From the NCBI RefSeq assembly GCF_001279005.1, contig NZ_LGCN01000240.1:1-64000 (forward strand): 64,000 bases of DNA, read 5' to 3'. A program made the position numbers and the translations under genes. Positions 25,601 through 34,391 of the stretch are shown here, in pieces. How positions within the stretch are numbered: the first letter of the stretch is position 1; each line of letters opens with the position of its first letter. This DNA comes from Streptomyces caelestis. Its GTDB lineage: Bacteria > Actinomycetota > Actinomycetes > Streptomycetales > Streptomycetaceae. Under the pieces are notes generated by a model, which was given only the letters and a program-made list of their open reading frames with translations, ran no database searches and was not told the origin of the DNA.

Positions 25601-28600
25601 GGAGGCCGTGCACGGCGTCGCGCAGCGCGAGGGCCGCGGTGACCTTGGCGTGCGCGTGCGCGCGCACGGCCTGCTCCTGGGTGGCCCGCAACGGCGCGAC
25701 GGCGGCGGAGGCGACCACGCCGGCGGCGTGCACGACCAGGTCCAGCGGGCCCTCGCGGTCGGTCAGTTCCCGCAGCAGTTCCGTCGTGGCGGCGGCGTCC
25801 GCGGCGTCCGCGGCACGGACCTCGATGTCGGCGCCGGAGTCCCGCAGGGCGCGGATCGTCTCCGCCCGTTCGGCTTCGGCGCTGCCGGGGGCGGGGTCCG
25901 GGAGGAGCCCGGCGCGGCCGGTCACCACGACCCGCCGTCCGGAGCGGGCCAGGTGCCCGGCCAGGGCCAGGCCCACGTCCCCGAGTCCGCCGAGGATCAC
26001 CGCCGTGCCCGTCCCGCCGTCGGTGACGGCCTGGCCGTCCGTGTCCGGCGCGGGTGCGGACGGTCGCCAGGGGGTGATGCCGCGCGTCCAGCGGTGTCCG
26101 CCGCGCAGGGCGCACTCGATGCCGTTCGGGCCTCCCGCCAGCAGGTCGGCGGCCTCCGCCGGCACGGTCCGGACGTCGTCGGCGTGCGGCGGGCCGGCCG
26201 GCAGGTCCACCGAGCGCCAGCGCAGGCCCGGGAACTCCTGGGCGAGGACACGGGGCACGGCGAGGCCGGCGGCGGCGTGGGCGGCGGGCCGGTCGGTGCT
26301 CTCCACCTGCTGGGCGTCGTGGCTGAGGTGCAGCAGGCAGGTGCGGTGCGCCCAGGAGGCGGCGGCCCGCGCCACCTCCGCGAAGTGCAGGACCGACGCG
26401 CTGACGGTTTCCGCCGGGTCGTCGCCGGTGTCACCGTACGGGCCGATCACGACGATGCCCTCACACGGGGTGCCGGGGTCCCGGACCACCTCGTCGAGGG
26501 TGACGGTGCCGGCCCCGGCGGCGGCGAGTGCGGCGCGCACCCGCTCGGCCGAGGGTGAGCCGGGAGGACCGGCCACGAGCCAGCGGCCCCGCAGCGCCGG
26601 CCGGTCCGCCTCGACGGGAGGCGTGCGCCGCCAGACGGGCAGTTGGAAGGGCTCGGACTCGTCCGGGGCGGCCTGCCCGGCGCCGTGGCCGGGGCCGGCC
26701 GCCGTACTGGCCCGTGCGGCGGCCGACGCGGTGGCGGCCGGCGGATCGATCCACAGTCTGCGGCGCTCCATGGGCAGGCCCGGCAGGACGACACGGCGTC
26801 GCCCCGGGCGGTGCAGGGCCGCGGCGTCCAGGGGGACCCCGTGCGTCCACAGTTCTCCGGCGGCCGCCAGCAGCGCGGCACGTCCTCCGCCGGGCTGCTC
26901 ACGGTCGGGGAAGGCGGCCAGGGTGGCCAGGAGCTGCCGGTGTCCCTGCTGACGTGCCAGTTGGAGCAGTGCACCGCCGGGTCCCGCCTGGACGAGGACG
27001 GCCGGCCCTTCGCCCAGGGCGGTGGCCAGGGCGTCGGAGAAGCGCACGGTGGAGCGCAGGTGCGCCACCCAGTGGTCGGCGCCCGGAGCGGTGTCCAGCA
27101 GTTTCCCGGTGAGGGTGGTGGCGAGCGGGATGCCGGGAACACGCGCCCGGACGGCCCGGGCGGCCGCGCGCAGTTCGGGCAGGACGGGGTCGACCAGGCG
27201 CGAGTGTGCGGCCGCGTCGAGGGAGAGCCGCACGGTGCGCTCGCCGCGTGCGGTCAGGGCCCGCTCCGCTTCGGCCACGGCCGGCGAGGGTCCGGAGACC
27301 ACACAGGACCGCGGGCCGTTGACGGCGGCCAGATCCAGTTCCGGGTGGTCGGCGAGCAGGGCGAGGGTCTGCCGCTCGGTCAGCGGGACCGTCAGCATCA
27401 CTCCGCCGCCGGCCGCCCGGGACATGCCGCGCGAGCGGACCGCCACCAGTGTCGCGGCGTCGGACAGGGACAGGGCGCCGGACAGCACGGCGGCCACGTA
27501 CTCGCCGAGGCTGTGACCGACCACCGCGTCCGGTTCGACGCCCCAGGAGCGCAGCGTGCGCGCGGCGGCCAGGGAGACGGTGAACAGGGCGGGCAGTCCG
27601 TGGGCGGGGTCGCGCAGCAGCCGGCGCGCGTGCTCGTCGGAGGGGTCGGCGGTGATCAGCGCGGTGAGGCCGGTACCGGTCCCGTCGTCGAAGAGACCGG
27701 CGCACTCGCGCACGGTGCGGTCGAACTCCTCTTCTTCTGCGCACAGTTCGCGACCCATGCCCGCGTACTGCGCTCCCCCGCCGGGGAAGGCCAGCACGAT
27801 CCGGGGCGGGGTGGGGCCGGGCCGGCGCCGCGGGGCGGCGCGCAGGGCGCGGCTGTCGGTCCCCGCCGCCCCGGTGATCACCGCGGCGGCGCGGTACGGC
27901 AGCGTCGCGCGGCCGGTGTGCAGGGTGTGGGCCGCGTCGGCGGGCGCGATCTCGGTGGTGCGGAGGGCTGTCGCGGTGGCTTCGGTGAGGCGGGCGAGGG
28001 CGTCGTCTCGGTGCGCGCTGAGCAGGGCGAGCTGCGGGCGCGGATCGGCGGGCGGTTCCGGACGGACGGGGGCGCTGCCCAGGACGACGTGGCAGTTGGT
28101 GCCGCCGATGCCGAAGGAGCTGACGCCCGCGTACCGGGGCCCGGTCCAGTCGGTGGCCTCGTGGACGACGGTGAAGGGTGAGCCGTCCAGCCGGAGGTCG
28201 GGGTTGAGGGGCAGGGCGTCCAGGGTGGGCGGCAGTACGCCGTGGTGCAGGGCGAGTACGGTCTTGGCGAAACCGGCTATGCCCGCGGCCGAGTTGGCGT
28301 GCCCGATGTTGCTCTTGACCGAGCCCAGGGCGCACCAGGCCGGGCCGGTCCCGCCGAAGACGCGGCGCAGCGCGGCGACCTCCACCACGTCGCCGAGGCG
28401 GGTGGCGGTGCCGTGGGCCTCGACGTAGGTGATGTCCCCGGGCGTGAGACCGGCCACGGCGAGCGCCTCGGAGACCACACGGGCCTGTCCGCGCGGCGAG
28501 GGGGCGGTGAAGCCGGTGCGGTCGCCGCCGTCGTTGTTGACGGCGGAGCCGTGCAGGACGGCCAGCACCGGGTCGCCGTCGGCGAGGGCGTCGCGCAGTC

Positions 28601-29414
28601 GCCGCAGTACGGCCACACCGACGCCCTGGGTGTGCACGATGCCGGTGCCCTCGGCGGAGAAGGTCCGTACGTGCCCGTCGGCGGAGAAGATCCCGTCGGG
28701 GACGTGGAGGTAGCCCCTGCCCTGCGGGACGATCAGGGAGGCGCCGCCGGCGAGGGCGGTGTCGCACTCCCCCGCCAGCAGGGACTGGGCGGCCAGGTGC
28801 ACGGCCACCAGCGAGGTCGAGCAGGCGGTGCCGACCGCGACGGCGGGTCCGGTGAACGCGAGGCGGTGCGCGACGTGCAGGGGGAGGTAGTCGGCCACAC
28901 CCGCGAGAGCCGCCTGGAGGCTGCCGACGGGATCGGTGGCGGAGGCCGCGTACCGGTCGGCGAGGTTGCGGGCGAGGTAGTCGCTGTGGGCGGCGCCGGC
29001 GAAGACGCCCACGGCGCCCGCTCCGGCGCCGCCGCCGTGTCCGGCGCTCTCCAGGGCGCGCAGGCACGCTTCGAGGAAGAGCCTCTGCTGGGGGTCCATC
29101 ACGGCCGCTTCGGCGTCGGTCAGGCCGAACGGCTCGGGATCGAACCGGTCCTGTCCTTCGATGACCCCGCTGACGGGTATGTGGGCGGGGTTGGCCAGCA
29201 GCCTCGCCGGGACGCCGCGTCCGGCCAGTTCCCGCTCGCCGTGCCGGGTCAGTCCGCTGCGGCCGCCGACGAGCAGGTCCCAGTAGGCCGCCGTGTCGGG
29301 GGCTCCGGGGAACCGGCAGTCCAGGGCGGTGACCGCGATCAGGTCGTCGCCGGTCTCGTGGTCGGGCCGGGGCGTGCCCGGCGTGTCTCCCAGGGAGGAA
29401 GTCGGTTCGGTCAT
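22632..29414 (-). CDS. Hybrid PKS-NRPS, KS-AT-KR-T-Cy-TE
   Basis: 2260 aa. KS about 22-445 (TACSTS with Cys198, EAHGTA His334, NIGHANSAAG His372); AT about 535-840 (GHSLGEY Ser635; the substrate motif region reads DAAAHS, neither a clear malonyl HAFH nor methylmalonyl YASH, malonyl more likely); KR about 1135-1330 (GGLGDVG, Ser1285, Tyr1298); T about 1412-1485 (GGHSLLA, Ser1445); Cy about 1508-1930 with canonical DVLVCDTAS (Asp1641, Asp1646); TE about 1975-2255 (GGWSMGG Ser2054, EGHHYSLL His). No methyltransferase and no carrier between Cy and TE, unlike yersiniabactin HMWP1, which has both. ATGA overlap with the upstream NRPS. Predicted to add a malonate-derived unit, reduce it, add a last Cys-derived ring and release the product. 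Confidence 0.92.
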   Translation of the reverse strand: MTEPTSSLGDTPGTPRPDHETGDDLIAVTALDCRFPGAPDTAAYWDLLVGGRSGLTRHGERELAGRGVPARLLANPAHIPVSGVIEGQDRFDPEPFGLTDAEAAVMDPQQRLFLEACLRALESAGHGGGAGAGAVGVFAGAAHSDYLARNLADRYAASATDPVGSLQAALAGVADYLPLHVAHRLAFTGPAVAVGTACSTSLVAVHLAAQSLLAGECDTALAGGASLIVPQGRGYLHVPDGIFSADGHVRTFSAEGTGIVHTQGVGVAVLRRLRDALADGDPVLAVLHGSAVNNDGGDRTGFTAPSPRGQARVVSEALAVAGLTPGDITYVEAHGTATRLGDVVEVAALRRVFGGTGPAWCALGSVKSNIGHANSAAGIAGFAKTVLALHHGVLPPTLDALPLNPDLRLDGSPFTVVHEATDWTGPRYAGVSSFGIGGTNCHVVLGSAPVRPEPPADPRPQLALLSAHRDDALARLTEATATALRTTEIAPADAAHTLHTGRATLPYRAAAVITGAAGTDSRALRAAPRRRPGPTPPRIVLAFPGGGAQYAGMGRELCAEEEEFDRTVRECAGLFDDGTGTGLTALITADPSDEHARRLLRDPAHGLPALFTVSLAAARTLRSWGVEPDAVVGHSLGEYVAAVLSGALSLSDAATLVAVRSRGMSRAAGGGVMLTVPLTERQTLALLADHPELDLAAVNGPRSCVVSGPSPAVAEAERALTARGERTVRLSLDAAAHSRLVDPVLPELRAAARAVRARVPGIPLATTLTGKLLDTAPGADHWVAHLRSTVRFSDALATALGEGPAVLVQAGPGGALLQLARQQGHRQLLATLAAFPDREQPGGGRAALLAAAGELWTHGVPLDAAALHRPGRRRVVLPGLPMERRRLWIDPPAATASAAARASTAAGPGHGAGQAAPDESEPFQLPVWRRTPPVEADRPALRGRWLVAGPPGSPSAERVRAALAAAGAGTVTLDEVVRDPGTPCEGIVVIGPYGDTGDDPAETVSASVLHFAEVARAAASWAHRTCLLHLSHDAQQVESTDRPAAHAAAGLAVPRVLAQEFPGLRWRSVDLPAGPPHADDVRTVPAEAADLLAGGPNGIECALRGGHRWTRGITPWRPSAPAPDTDGQAVTDGGTGTAVILGGLGDVGLALAGHLARSGRRVVVTGRAGLLPDPAPGSAEAERAETIRALRDSGADIEVRAADAADAAATTELLRELTDREGPLDLVVHAAGVVASAAVAPLRATQEQAVRAHAHAKVTAALALRDAVHGLPPGRRPATVLLMSSATAFVGGLGLAPYAAVNRYLDALAEHEHHAGPDTPRWISVAWDGWRVGPGRSERTVASRHSIGLADGMRTVDRLLALAAGGRAPASVAVSPADLAPRTAGTPTAVPASVAPAPGEPPAKPQAGAGCTTSAETLLAEVWSDLLGFPVTDRDADFFALGGHSLLATRMLARLRDDHGADLRLQDLLARPSIAALAPMLPGGESRRAPATPQDAGGPSPQPGDGPREFPLTRVQHAYWVGGSGGYRLGDVPCSFHLEYDCPGLDTDRYETAWNAVVARHPMLRAVVSPEGLNRVLDKVPHYRIRVQDLTKDDDAERARKLERVRTRMVRREPRPGRWPLVDIRAARLPGDVVRLFVNVDVLVCDTASYLIWDRELRTLYHDPDARLPAPETTFADCVAALGRRTEGPEHARAAAYWRARLDDLPGAPALPVRAGSPGDRPRFARRTARLEPDRWNALKAEAARRGLTPTAVLLAAYGEALAGWSGQNRFAVTLTLFDRPAHLPGADAVVGDFTSLMLHEVDRSDTRCFADAAVRAQRTLFEDLDHREFSALDLLAEKSSRTGRTESVPVVFTSALGLSGPLGGGHDLDWAGTPVYGVSSTPQTWLDHQVIEQHGALLLQWDVQENALPADEADAAFAAYAERVRRLADAPRAWDTEEPRTAPAAPAREARRPAPTVRKRTVPGPAPDTDAAMLLRDGNGDRPLFLMHPSGGDVLCYGELARLLTDGRPVVAVTDPALTGGTGPRTIAETADRYLAALRVHQPRGPYLLGGWSMGGTVAHQMAVELQRRGERTDLLVLIDSNTPDRIRALGGAGRAQDTAFAAVRYLRSLEAFLDLDLDLGADAETIRTAPDAAAVRRSVTERLRAAGLLGPRDTADTRLEVFERHLRALADHRAGHLTDPATRLLLIAASRPAPHNAGVGMGVDDAADLPALGWLPHVSGPVDAHTVEGHHYSLLHDPAVRRTAALIDRALAAVHTGR

Positions 29415-32400
29415 CGTGTGGTCTCCTCGGCCAGGGCGCGTGCGGCGACGCGGGAGGTTCTGCGTGTGGGCCGTTCGGACCGCTGGGAGGCGGAGGGCCC
29501 GACGGCGTCGGCGCCGGCGTCGGCGCCGGCGACAGTGGCGGCCCGGTCGGTGTCCGGGGCGCTCTGGGCGGTGATGCCGGCGGCCAGGGCCGCGACGGTG
29601 GGGTGTTCGAACATGTCCGCCAGTGCGAGCCGGGGCGCGATGCCCTCCCGGAGCCTGCGGTGGGTGAGGACCAGGGTGAGGGAGGTGGCCCCCAGCTCCT
29701 TGAAGGTGCTGTCGGGCGTCACCGGCACGTCGGTGAAGTCGGCCAGGATGCCGGTCAGGGCTTCCAGCACGGCCGGCGCCACGGGCGCGGCCGGGCCCGG
29801 CCCGCGGTGCCGGGGCGCCTGGCCCGGTCCGGTGCCGTACCGTTCCGGGGCCGAGGCTCCGGACGCCGGACCGGTGGACGGGGAGGACGCCGGGAAGTCC
29901 CCTGCCCGGGGGCGGCAGACCACCTCCGCCAGTCCTCCGGGACCCAGGAGCGGAACTGCGGCCTCGCCGTCGGCGGTCCGCGCCACATGCCGGAGCCATC
30001 GGGCCGACGCCTCCAGCGCCTGGTCCGGCCGGAGCCGTCCGGGCCGGACCACGACGGCGGCCTCCAGGCCCAGGGCGGTCGCCTCGGCCAGCGCGGCGGC
30101 GACCCAGTCCCCACCCGGGGCGGACTCGACGGCGGCTCCGGCCGGAACAGTACGCGGTGTCGCGGTGGGCTCGGCCGCCGCCTCGGCGACCGGGGCCGGC
30201 CCGTCGGCGCCGGTGGTCCGGTCAGCGGCGGGCGGGGCGGTCAGCGCCGCGTGGTCGATCTTGCCGTTGGCCGTCACCGGCAGCTGGTCCAGGATCACGA
30301 ACCGGCTGGGCACCATGTAGTCGGGCAGCCGTTCGCGCAGGACGTCCGCCAGTTCCCGGGCGGTCGGCGGTTTGCTCGCGCCCCGGGGCGACAGGTGCGC
30401 CACCAGTCGTGGCCGTCCGTCGGGGCCGCGTACCGACGACACCACGCACTGGCGGACCGCCGGATGGCGGGCCAGCACCGCCTCCACCTCGCCCAGTTCG
30501 ATGCGGTGCCCGCGGATCTTCACCTGCCGGTCCACGCGCCCGAGGAATTCGATGGCGCCCTCGGCGGTCCACCGGCCGAGGTCCCCGGTGCGGTACAGCC
30601 GGCGGCCCAGCACGGGGTGGACGGCGAACCTCTCGGCGGTCTGGACCGGATCGGCGGTGTAGCCGCGGGCCAGCCCGTCACCACCGATGAACAACTCCCC
30701 CGCCTCGCCCACCGGGCAGGGCGCGCCGTCCTCGTCGAGGACGAAGAAGCTCTGGCCGCGCAGCGCCCGGCCGTAGGGGATGCTGCGCCACCCCGGATCG
30801 ACGTGTCCCACCGGATGAGCGATGGACCAGATGGACGCCTCGGTGGCTCCGCCCAGGCTCATCACCTCCGCCTGGGGCGCCAGTCGTCGCAGCCGGTCGG
30901 GCAGGGTCAGGGGGATCCAGTCACCGGAGAGCATCACCAGGCGCAGGGTGCGCAGCGCCCCGGTGGCCTCCTCCGGTTCCGTCTCCGCGTACTCGACGAG
31001 CATTTCGAGCAGGGCGGGCGCGGTGTTCCACACGGTGACACCGTGCCGGCCGGCCTGTTCGAGCCAGTGCTGCGGGTCGCGCTGCCGAGCGGGGTCGGGC
31101 AGCACCAGAGAGCCGCCGGCGCCGAGGACGCCGTAGATGTCGAACACGGACAGGTCGAAGCTGAGCGCCGACAGCGCCAGCACCCGGTCGCCGGGACCGA
31201 GGGCGAACCGGTCGACGATGTCGTCGACGGTCGTGCGCGCGGCCCGGTGCTCGATCTCCACGCCCTTGGGGCTGCCGGTGGAACCCGAGGTGAAGATGGT
31301 GTAAGCGATGTCCTCGGGACGTGGGGCCGTGAGCGGTGCCGCGGGGCCGTCAAAGCCCGCGGCGGCTCGGGCGGGGCGCCCCGCGGCGGTCAGGCGGTGA
31401 ACGGTGACGCCGTCGGGCCAGTCGGTCCTCACACCGCGGCCGGTCAGTGCGTGCCGGACCCCGGCCCGCTCGCAGACGGCGGCTATCCGCGCGGCCGGCC
31501 AGGAGGGTTCGACCGGCAGGTAGCCCGCCCCGCTCAGGCTGACGCCGAGTACGGCGGTGACCTGCGCGATGCCCTTTTCGCAGGCGACGGCGACCATGTC
31601 GCCGGGCCCCACCCCGTGTGCGGCCAGCAGTGCCGCGGCGGCGGCGGCGTTGTCCGCGAGGCGGGCGTGGGTGACGGTGGTGGAGGAGGTGCGCAGGGCG
31701 GGCCGTCGCGGATGCCGCCGGGCCGCGTCGGTGACCGGATCGTGCAGCAGGGGGCCCGCGTTCGGGAAGGGCACGGCGTCCAGGGGCTCTTCGGGGTGGA
31801 AGGACGGGTCCCAGCCCAGGGCGGTGTCGTGCCAGGCGTCGGGGTTCGTCAGGGTGTGGAGCAGGCGCACGAAGGCGTCGAGCAGGGCCGGTACCCAGCC
31901 GTCGGGGAACGCCCCCTCGACGGCGTCCCAGGCCAGGCGGAGGCGTCCGCCCTCGTCCCACACGATGTGGTCGAGCAGGACCTGCGGGGTCTGGGAGATG
32001 CCGTACACCTCCTGTCCGATCCAGGACGCCGGAGGCTCCCCGACGCCCGCGAGACCCACCCCGCTGGTGAACACCACCGGGTGGCTGAGCGCTCCCACCG
32101 GCGGCGATTCCTGCCCCCGCAGCTCCCTGAGCACCTCGACGCCGGACACGGACCGGTGGTCCAGGTCCTCCCAGAAGCGACGGTTGACGGCGGTGGCGTA
32201 GTCGGCGAAGCCCTTCCAGTCGGCGGGGGCGAAGCGTGGTGTGCCGACCAGGGCGGTGGTGGTGAAGTCGCCGACCACCCCCTCGGCTCCGCTCTCGTCC
32301 TCCGGGCGGTCGAACAGGGTGGTGTTGAGACAGATCCGTTCCCCGGCTCCCCACCGGCCGAGGACGACGGCGAAGGCCGCGAGCAGGGCCGCGGTCGGCG

Positions 32401-33493
32401 TGACCGCGTACTCGGTGCACCGGGCTCGTAGCCGGGTCCAGGTTTCTGCGTCGAGCTCGGCGGCGGAGCGGACGAAGCGGGGCGGGGTGGTGTCGGCGGG
32501 CTCGCGCAGCAGGGGCAGCCGCGGCGACGGCGGCAGCTCAGGGACTCGTTCGGCCCAGTAGGCGTGGTCACGGGTGCGCCGGGCCGCCCACTCCGGGTCC
32601 CCCGAGCGGGCGCGCTGGAGGTCGGCGAACCGGGTTGCCGGCTCGGGAAGCCGGTGGTCGGGGTCCGCGACGAGGCGGCCCCACTGACGCATCAGCAGCA
32701 TCCAGCCGGTGAGGTCGGTCAGGAGCACGTCCACACCGACGTGCAGCCGGGTCCGCCCGTCGGGCAGCAGTGTGGCGTGGATGTCGAACAACGGCCACGA
32801 CTCCGTGGGCCGGTTCTGGTGGGAGCGCTCCCGCCGCTGGGCGGACAACGTTTCCCTCACCTGTTCGGCGGGCTCGCCCCGCAGATCGGTGACGCCGATC
32901 CGGTAGGGGCCGGGAGCGGCTGCGATGCGTTGGCGGCCCCGGTCGTCCACCGTCATGCGCAGCATCGGGTGGTGATCGACCAGTCGGTTCCAGGCGGCTT
33001 CCAGCCGGGCCACGTCCACGAGCGGGTCCGTGCCGCCGGGTGTGCGGTCGTACTCGTAGTAGTAGAAGGTGGCCACTCCGCCCAGCGGCATGCCCTCGGC
33101 CCGCCCGGCCAGATACGAGGCCTGAATGGGCGTCAGGGGGAAGCACCCCTCCTCCGTCTCCTCGCCGTTCCGTGCACCGCCGGGCTCCGCCCCCGCCCGG
33201 CCCTCGGCGCCGAAGGGCTCGGGATCAGTCACCTTCTCCGGCAGGTGACCGGCGAGCAGACGGTCCGCCACCGCACGGGCCGTCGCGCCGTTTCCCAGCA
33301 GGGCGGTCAACGGCAGGTCCCGGCCGGTGCGTTCACGGATCCTCCGCCTCAGCCGCACCGCGGTGAACGATTCGAGCCCCAGGGCCGCGAGCGGAGTCGT
33401 CCGTGCGACCTCGTGGGGTGGTGTGCCGAGGACTTCGGCGATGCAGTCGATGACGCGGGCAAGGAGGTCGTCGCTCGGCACAGGCTGGTCCAT
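29411..33493 (-). CDS. NRPS, T-Cy-A(Cys)-T
   Basis: 1360 aa. N-terminal carrier (ArCP-like, LGLESFTAV, Ser42); Cy about 115-540 with DVLLTD (Asp255, Asp260) and QTPQVLLD; A about 585-1085, with FDLSVFDIYG and code D-L-F-N-L-S-L-I-W-K, one change from the standard cysteine code DLYNLSLIWK; a low-complexity Ala/Pro linker; final T about 1235-1305 (LGATSLTLV, Ser1271). The arrangement equals the start of yersiniabactin HMWP2: an acid on the first carrier is condensed with Cys and cyclised to thiazoline. ATG 33493 has GGAG a few bases upstream; a TTG 30 bp further is less likely. First gene of the operon, 82 bp downstream of a Zur/Fur-like box. Confidence 0.93.
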   Translation of the reverse strand: MDQPVPSDDLLARVIDCIAEVLGTPPHEVARTTPLAALGLESFTAVRLRRRIRERTGRDLPLTALLGNGATARAVADRLLAGHLPEKVTDPEPFGAEGRAGAEPGGARNGEETEEGCFPLTPIQASYLAGRAEGMPLGGVATFYYYEYDRTPGGTDPLVDVARLEAAWNRLVDHHPMLRMTVDDRGRQRIAAAPGPYRIGVTDLRGEPAEQVRETLSAQRRERSHQNRPTESWPLFDIHATLLPDGRTRLHVGVDVLLTDLTGWMLLMRQWGRLVADPDHRLPEPATRFADLQRARSGDPEWAARRTRDHAYWAERVPELPPSPRLPLLREPADTTPPRFVRSAAELDAETWTRLRARCTEYAVTPTAALLAAFAVVLGRWGAGERICLNTTLFDRPEDESGAEGVVGDFTTTALVGTPRFAPADWKGFADYATAVNRRFWEDLDHRSVSGVEVLRELRGQESPPVGALSHPVVFTSGVGLAGVGEPPASWIGQEVYGISQTPQVLLDHIVWDEGGRLRLAWDAVEGAFPDGWVPALLDAFVRLLHTLTNPDAWHDTALGWDPSFHPEEPLDAVPFPNAGPLLHDPVTDAARRHPRRPALRTSSTTVTHARLADNAAAAAALLAAHGVGPGDMVAVACEKGIAQVTAVLGVSLSGAGYLPVEPSWPAARIAAVCERAGVRHALTGRGVRTDWPDGVTVHRLTAAGRPARAAAGFDGPAAPLTAPRPEDIAYTIFTSGSTGSPKGVEIEHRAARTTVDDIVDRFALGPGDRVLALSALSFDLSVFDIYGVLGAGGSLVLPDPARQRDPQHWLEQAGRHGVTVWNTAPALLEMLVEYAETEPEEATGALRTLRLVMLSGDWIPLTLPDRLRRLAPQAEVMSLGGATEASIWSIAHPVGHVDPGWRSIPYGRALRGQSFFVLDEDGAPCPVGEAGELFIGGDGLARGYTADPVQTAERFAVHPVLGRRLYRTGDLGRWTAEGAIEFLGRVDRQVKIRGHRIELGEVEAVLARHPAVRQCVVSSVRGPDGRPRLVAHLSPRGASKPPTARELADVLRERLPDYMVPSRFVILDQLPVTANGKIDHAALTAPPAADRTTGADGPAPVAEAAAEPTATPRTVPAGAAVESAPGGDWVAAALAEATALGLEAAVVVRPGRLRPDQALEASARWLRHVARTADGEAAVPLLGPGGLAEVVCRPRAGDFPASSPSTGPASGASAPERYGTGPGQAPRHRGPGPAAPVAPAVLEALTGILADFTDVPVTPDSTFKELGATSLTLVLTHRRLREGIAPRLALADMFEHPTVAALAAGITAQSAPDTDRAATVAGADAGADAVGPSASQRSERPTRRTSRVAARALAEETTR

Positions 33494-33574
33494 CCGGTCT
33501 CCGTCAAAAGGCGGGCAGGGCAACGCCTCCCCCGCAGAGAGAGCCGGGGGAAGCGGAACACCGTTGAACCTAGT

Positions 33575-33589
33575 TGAAAATGATTATCA
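33575..33589. promoter_or_regulatory. Zur/Fur-like operator of the metallophore operon
   Basis: TGAAAATGATTATCA, a 7-1-7 inverted repeat with one mismatch, sits 82 bp before the ATG of the first NRPS gene and just after the end of the upstream methyltransferase gene. It differs by one base from the actinobacterial Zur consensus TGAAAATGATTTTCA (from memory) and also resembles the Bacillus-type Fur box. Repression of the nine-gene operon in metal-replete cells is the likely role. Confidence 0.75.
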
Positions 33590-33591
33590 GA

Positions 33592-34344
33592 TCAACCAAC
33601 TTGTGATGCCGGATCACTCACGCGCTCGAGAACGCACAGCCCCAGACCGGAATCACCGGTCCGGCGCAACACCAGCCCCGCCTCGGCGACTTCGGCCGCC
33701 AGCGCGCCCTCCGTCGTGACCCACCAGCGGTATTCGACCGACGCCCCGGCCAGCGGCCGGCCCTGACGCAGGACGCCGTAGTCCATGCGCCAGGTGATCT
33801 CGTCCGCCCCCGTGGGACGCGCGCTCGCCCAGCCCTCGTACTCCAGTTCGCCGACGACGACCCGGGCCGTCCGCACCCGCTCCACCTCCACCGGAGTGAA
33901 CGGCGGGGCGAGGTTGAACACCAGCGCTCCACCCGGGGCGAGTTGCCGGGCGGCGCGGCCCCACAGCGCACGCCTCTGCCCGGGCGGCAGGTGGCCGATC
34001 ATGTTCAGCGCCACCACGGCCCGCACACCGTCGGGCCAGTCGACGCCCGCGCAGTCGCCGGGAACCACCGTGACGCGCTCGCGCAGTTCGTCGGCTTCAT
34101 GGACCCGGGCGAGCAGGACGGCGCGCATCGCGGCGGACGGTTCGACGGCGAGCACCGGCGTCTGCGGCAGCGCGTCGCAGATGACGCGCACACCCCGCCC
34201 GGAACCGGCCCCAAGGTCCACCACGGCCCCGGTCCGGGCGCGGACGTTCGACAGGGCGTCAGCCAATGCCGGGGCCAGCGGCTCCCACGACTCGGCGATC
34301 AGGATGTCGAGGTATTCGGCGGACCGCTCATAGGGGTCACTCAT
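33592..34344 (-). CDS. Class I SAM-dependent methyltransferase
   Basis: 250 aa. Motif I VVDLGAGSGRGVRVI near residue 41, VLAVEPSAAMRAVL (motif II acidic residue), and LAPGGALVFNLAPP. Typical Methyltransf_11/25 fold. ATG at 34344 chosen over an upstream frame start because GGAGCAGCG precedes it. It is upstream of, and in the same direction as, the metallophore operon, with its own Zur/Fur-like box 50 bp before the start. It could tailor the metallophore, be part of a metal response, or be unrelated; the sequence alone does not say. Confidence 0.8.
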   Translation of the reverse strand: MSDPYERSAEYLDILIAESWEPLAPALADALSNVRARTGAVVDLGAGSGRGVRVICDALPQTPVLAVEPSAAMRAVLLARVHEADELRERVTVVPGDCAGVDWPDGVRAVVALNMIGHLPPGQRRALWGRAARQLAPGGALVFNLAPPFTPVEVERVRTARVVVGELEYEGWASARPTGADEITWRMDYGVLRQGRPLAGASVEYRWWVTTEGALAAEVAEAGLVLRRTGDSGLGLCVLERVSDPASQVG

Positions 34345-34391
34345 CGCTGCTCCAGACACTCGTCGTCTCGTGGCTACCCCCGCACAGTAAT

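Noticed and set aside
29480..29545. A short GCC/GTC tandem-like repeat at the end of the T-Cy-A-T gene.
   Set aside because: It encodes an Ala/Gly/Asp-rich C-terminal tail and is simply low-complexity GC-rich coding sequence.
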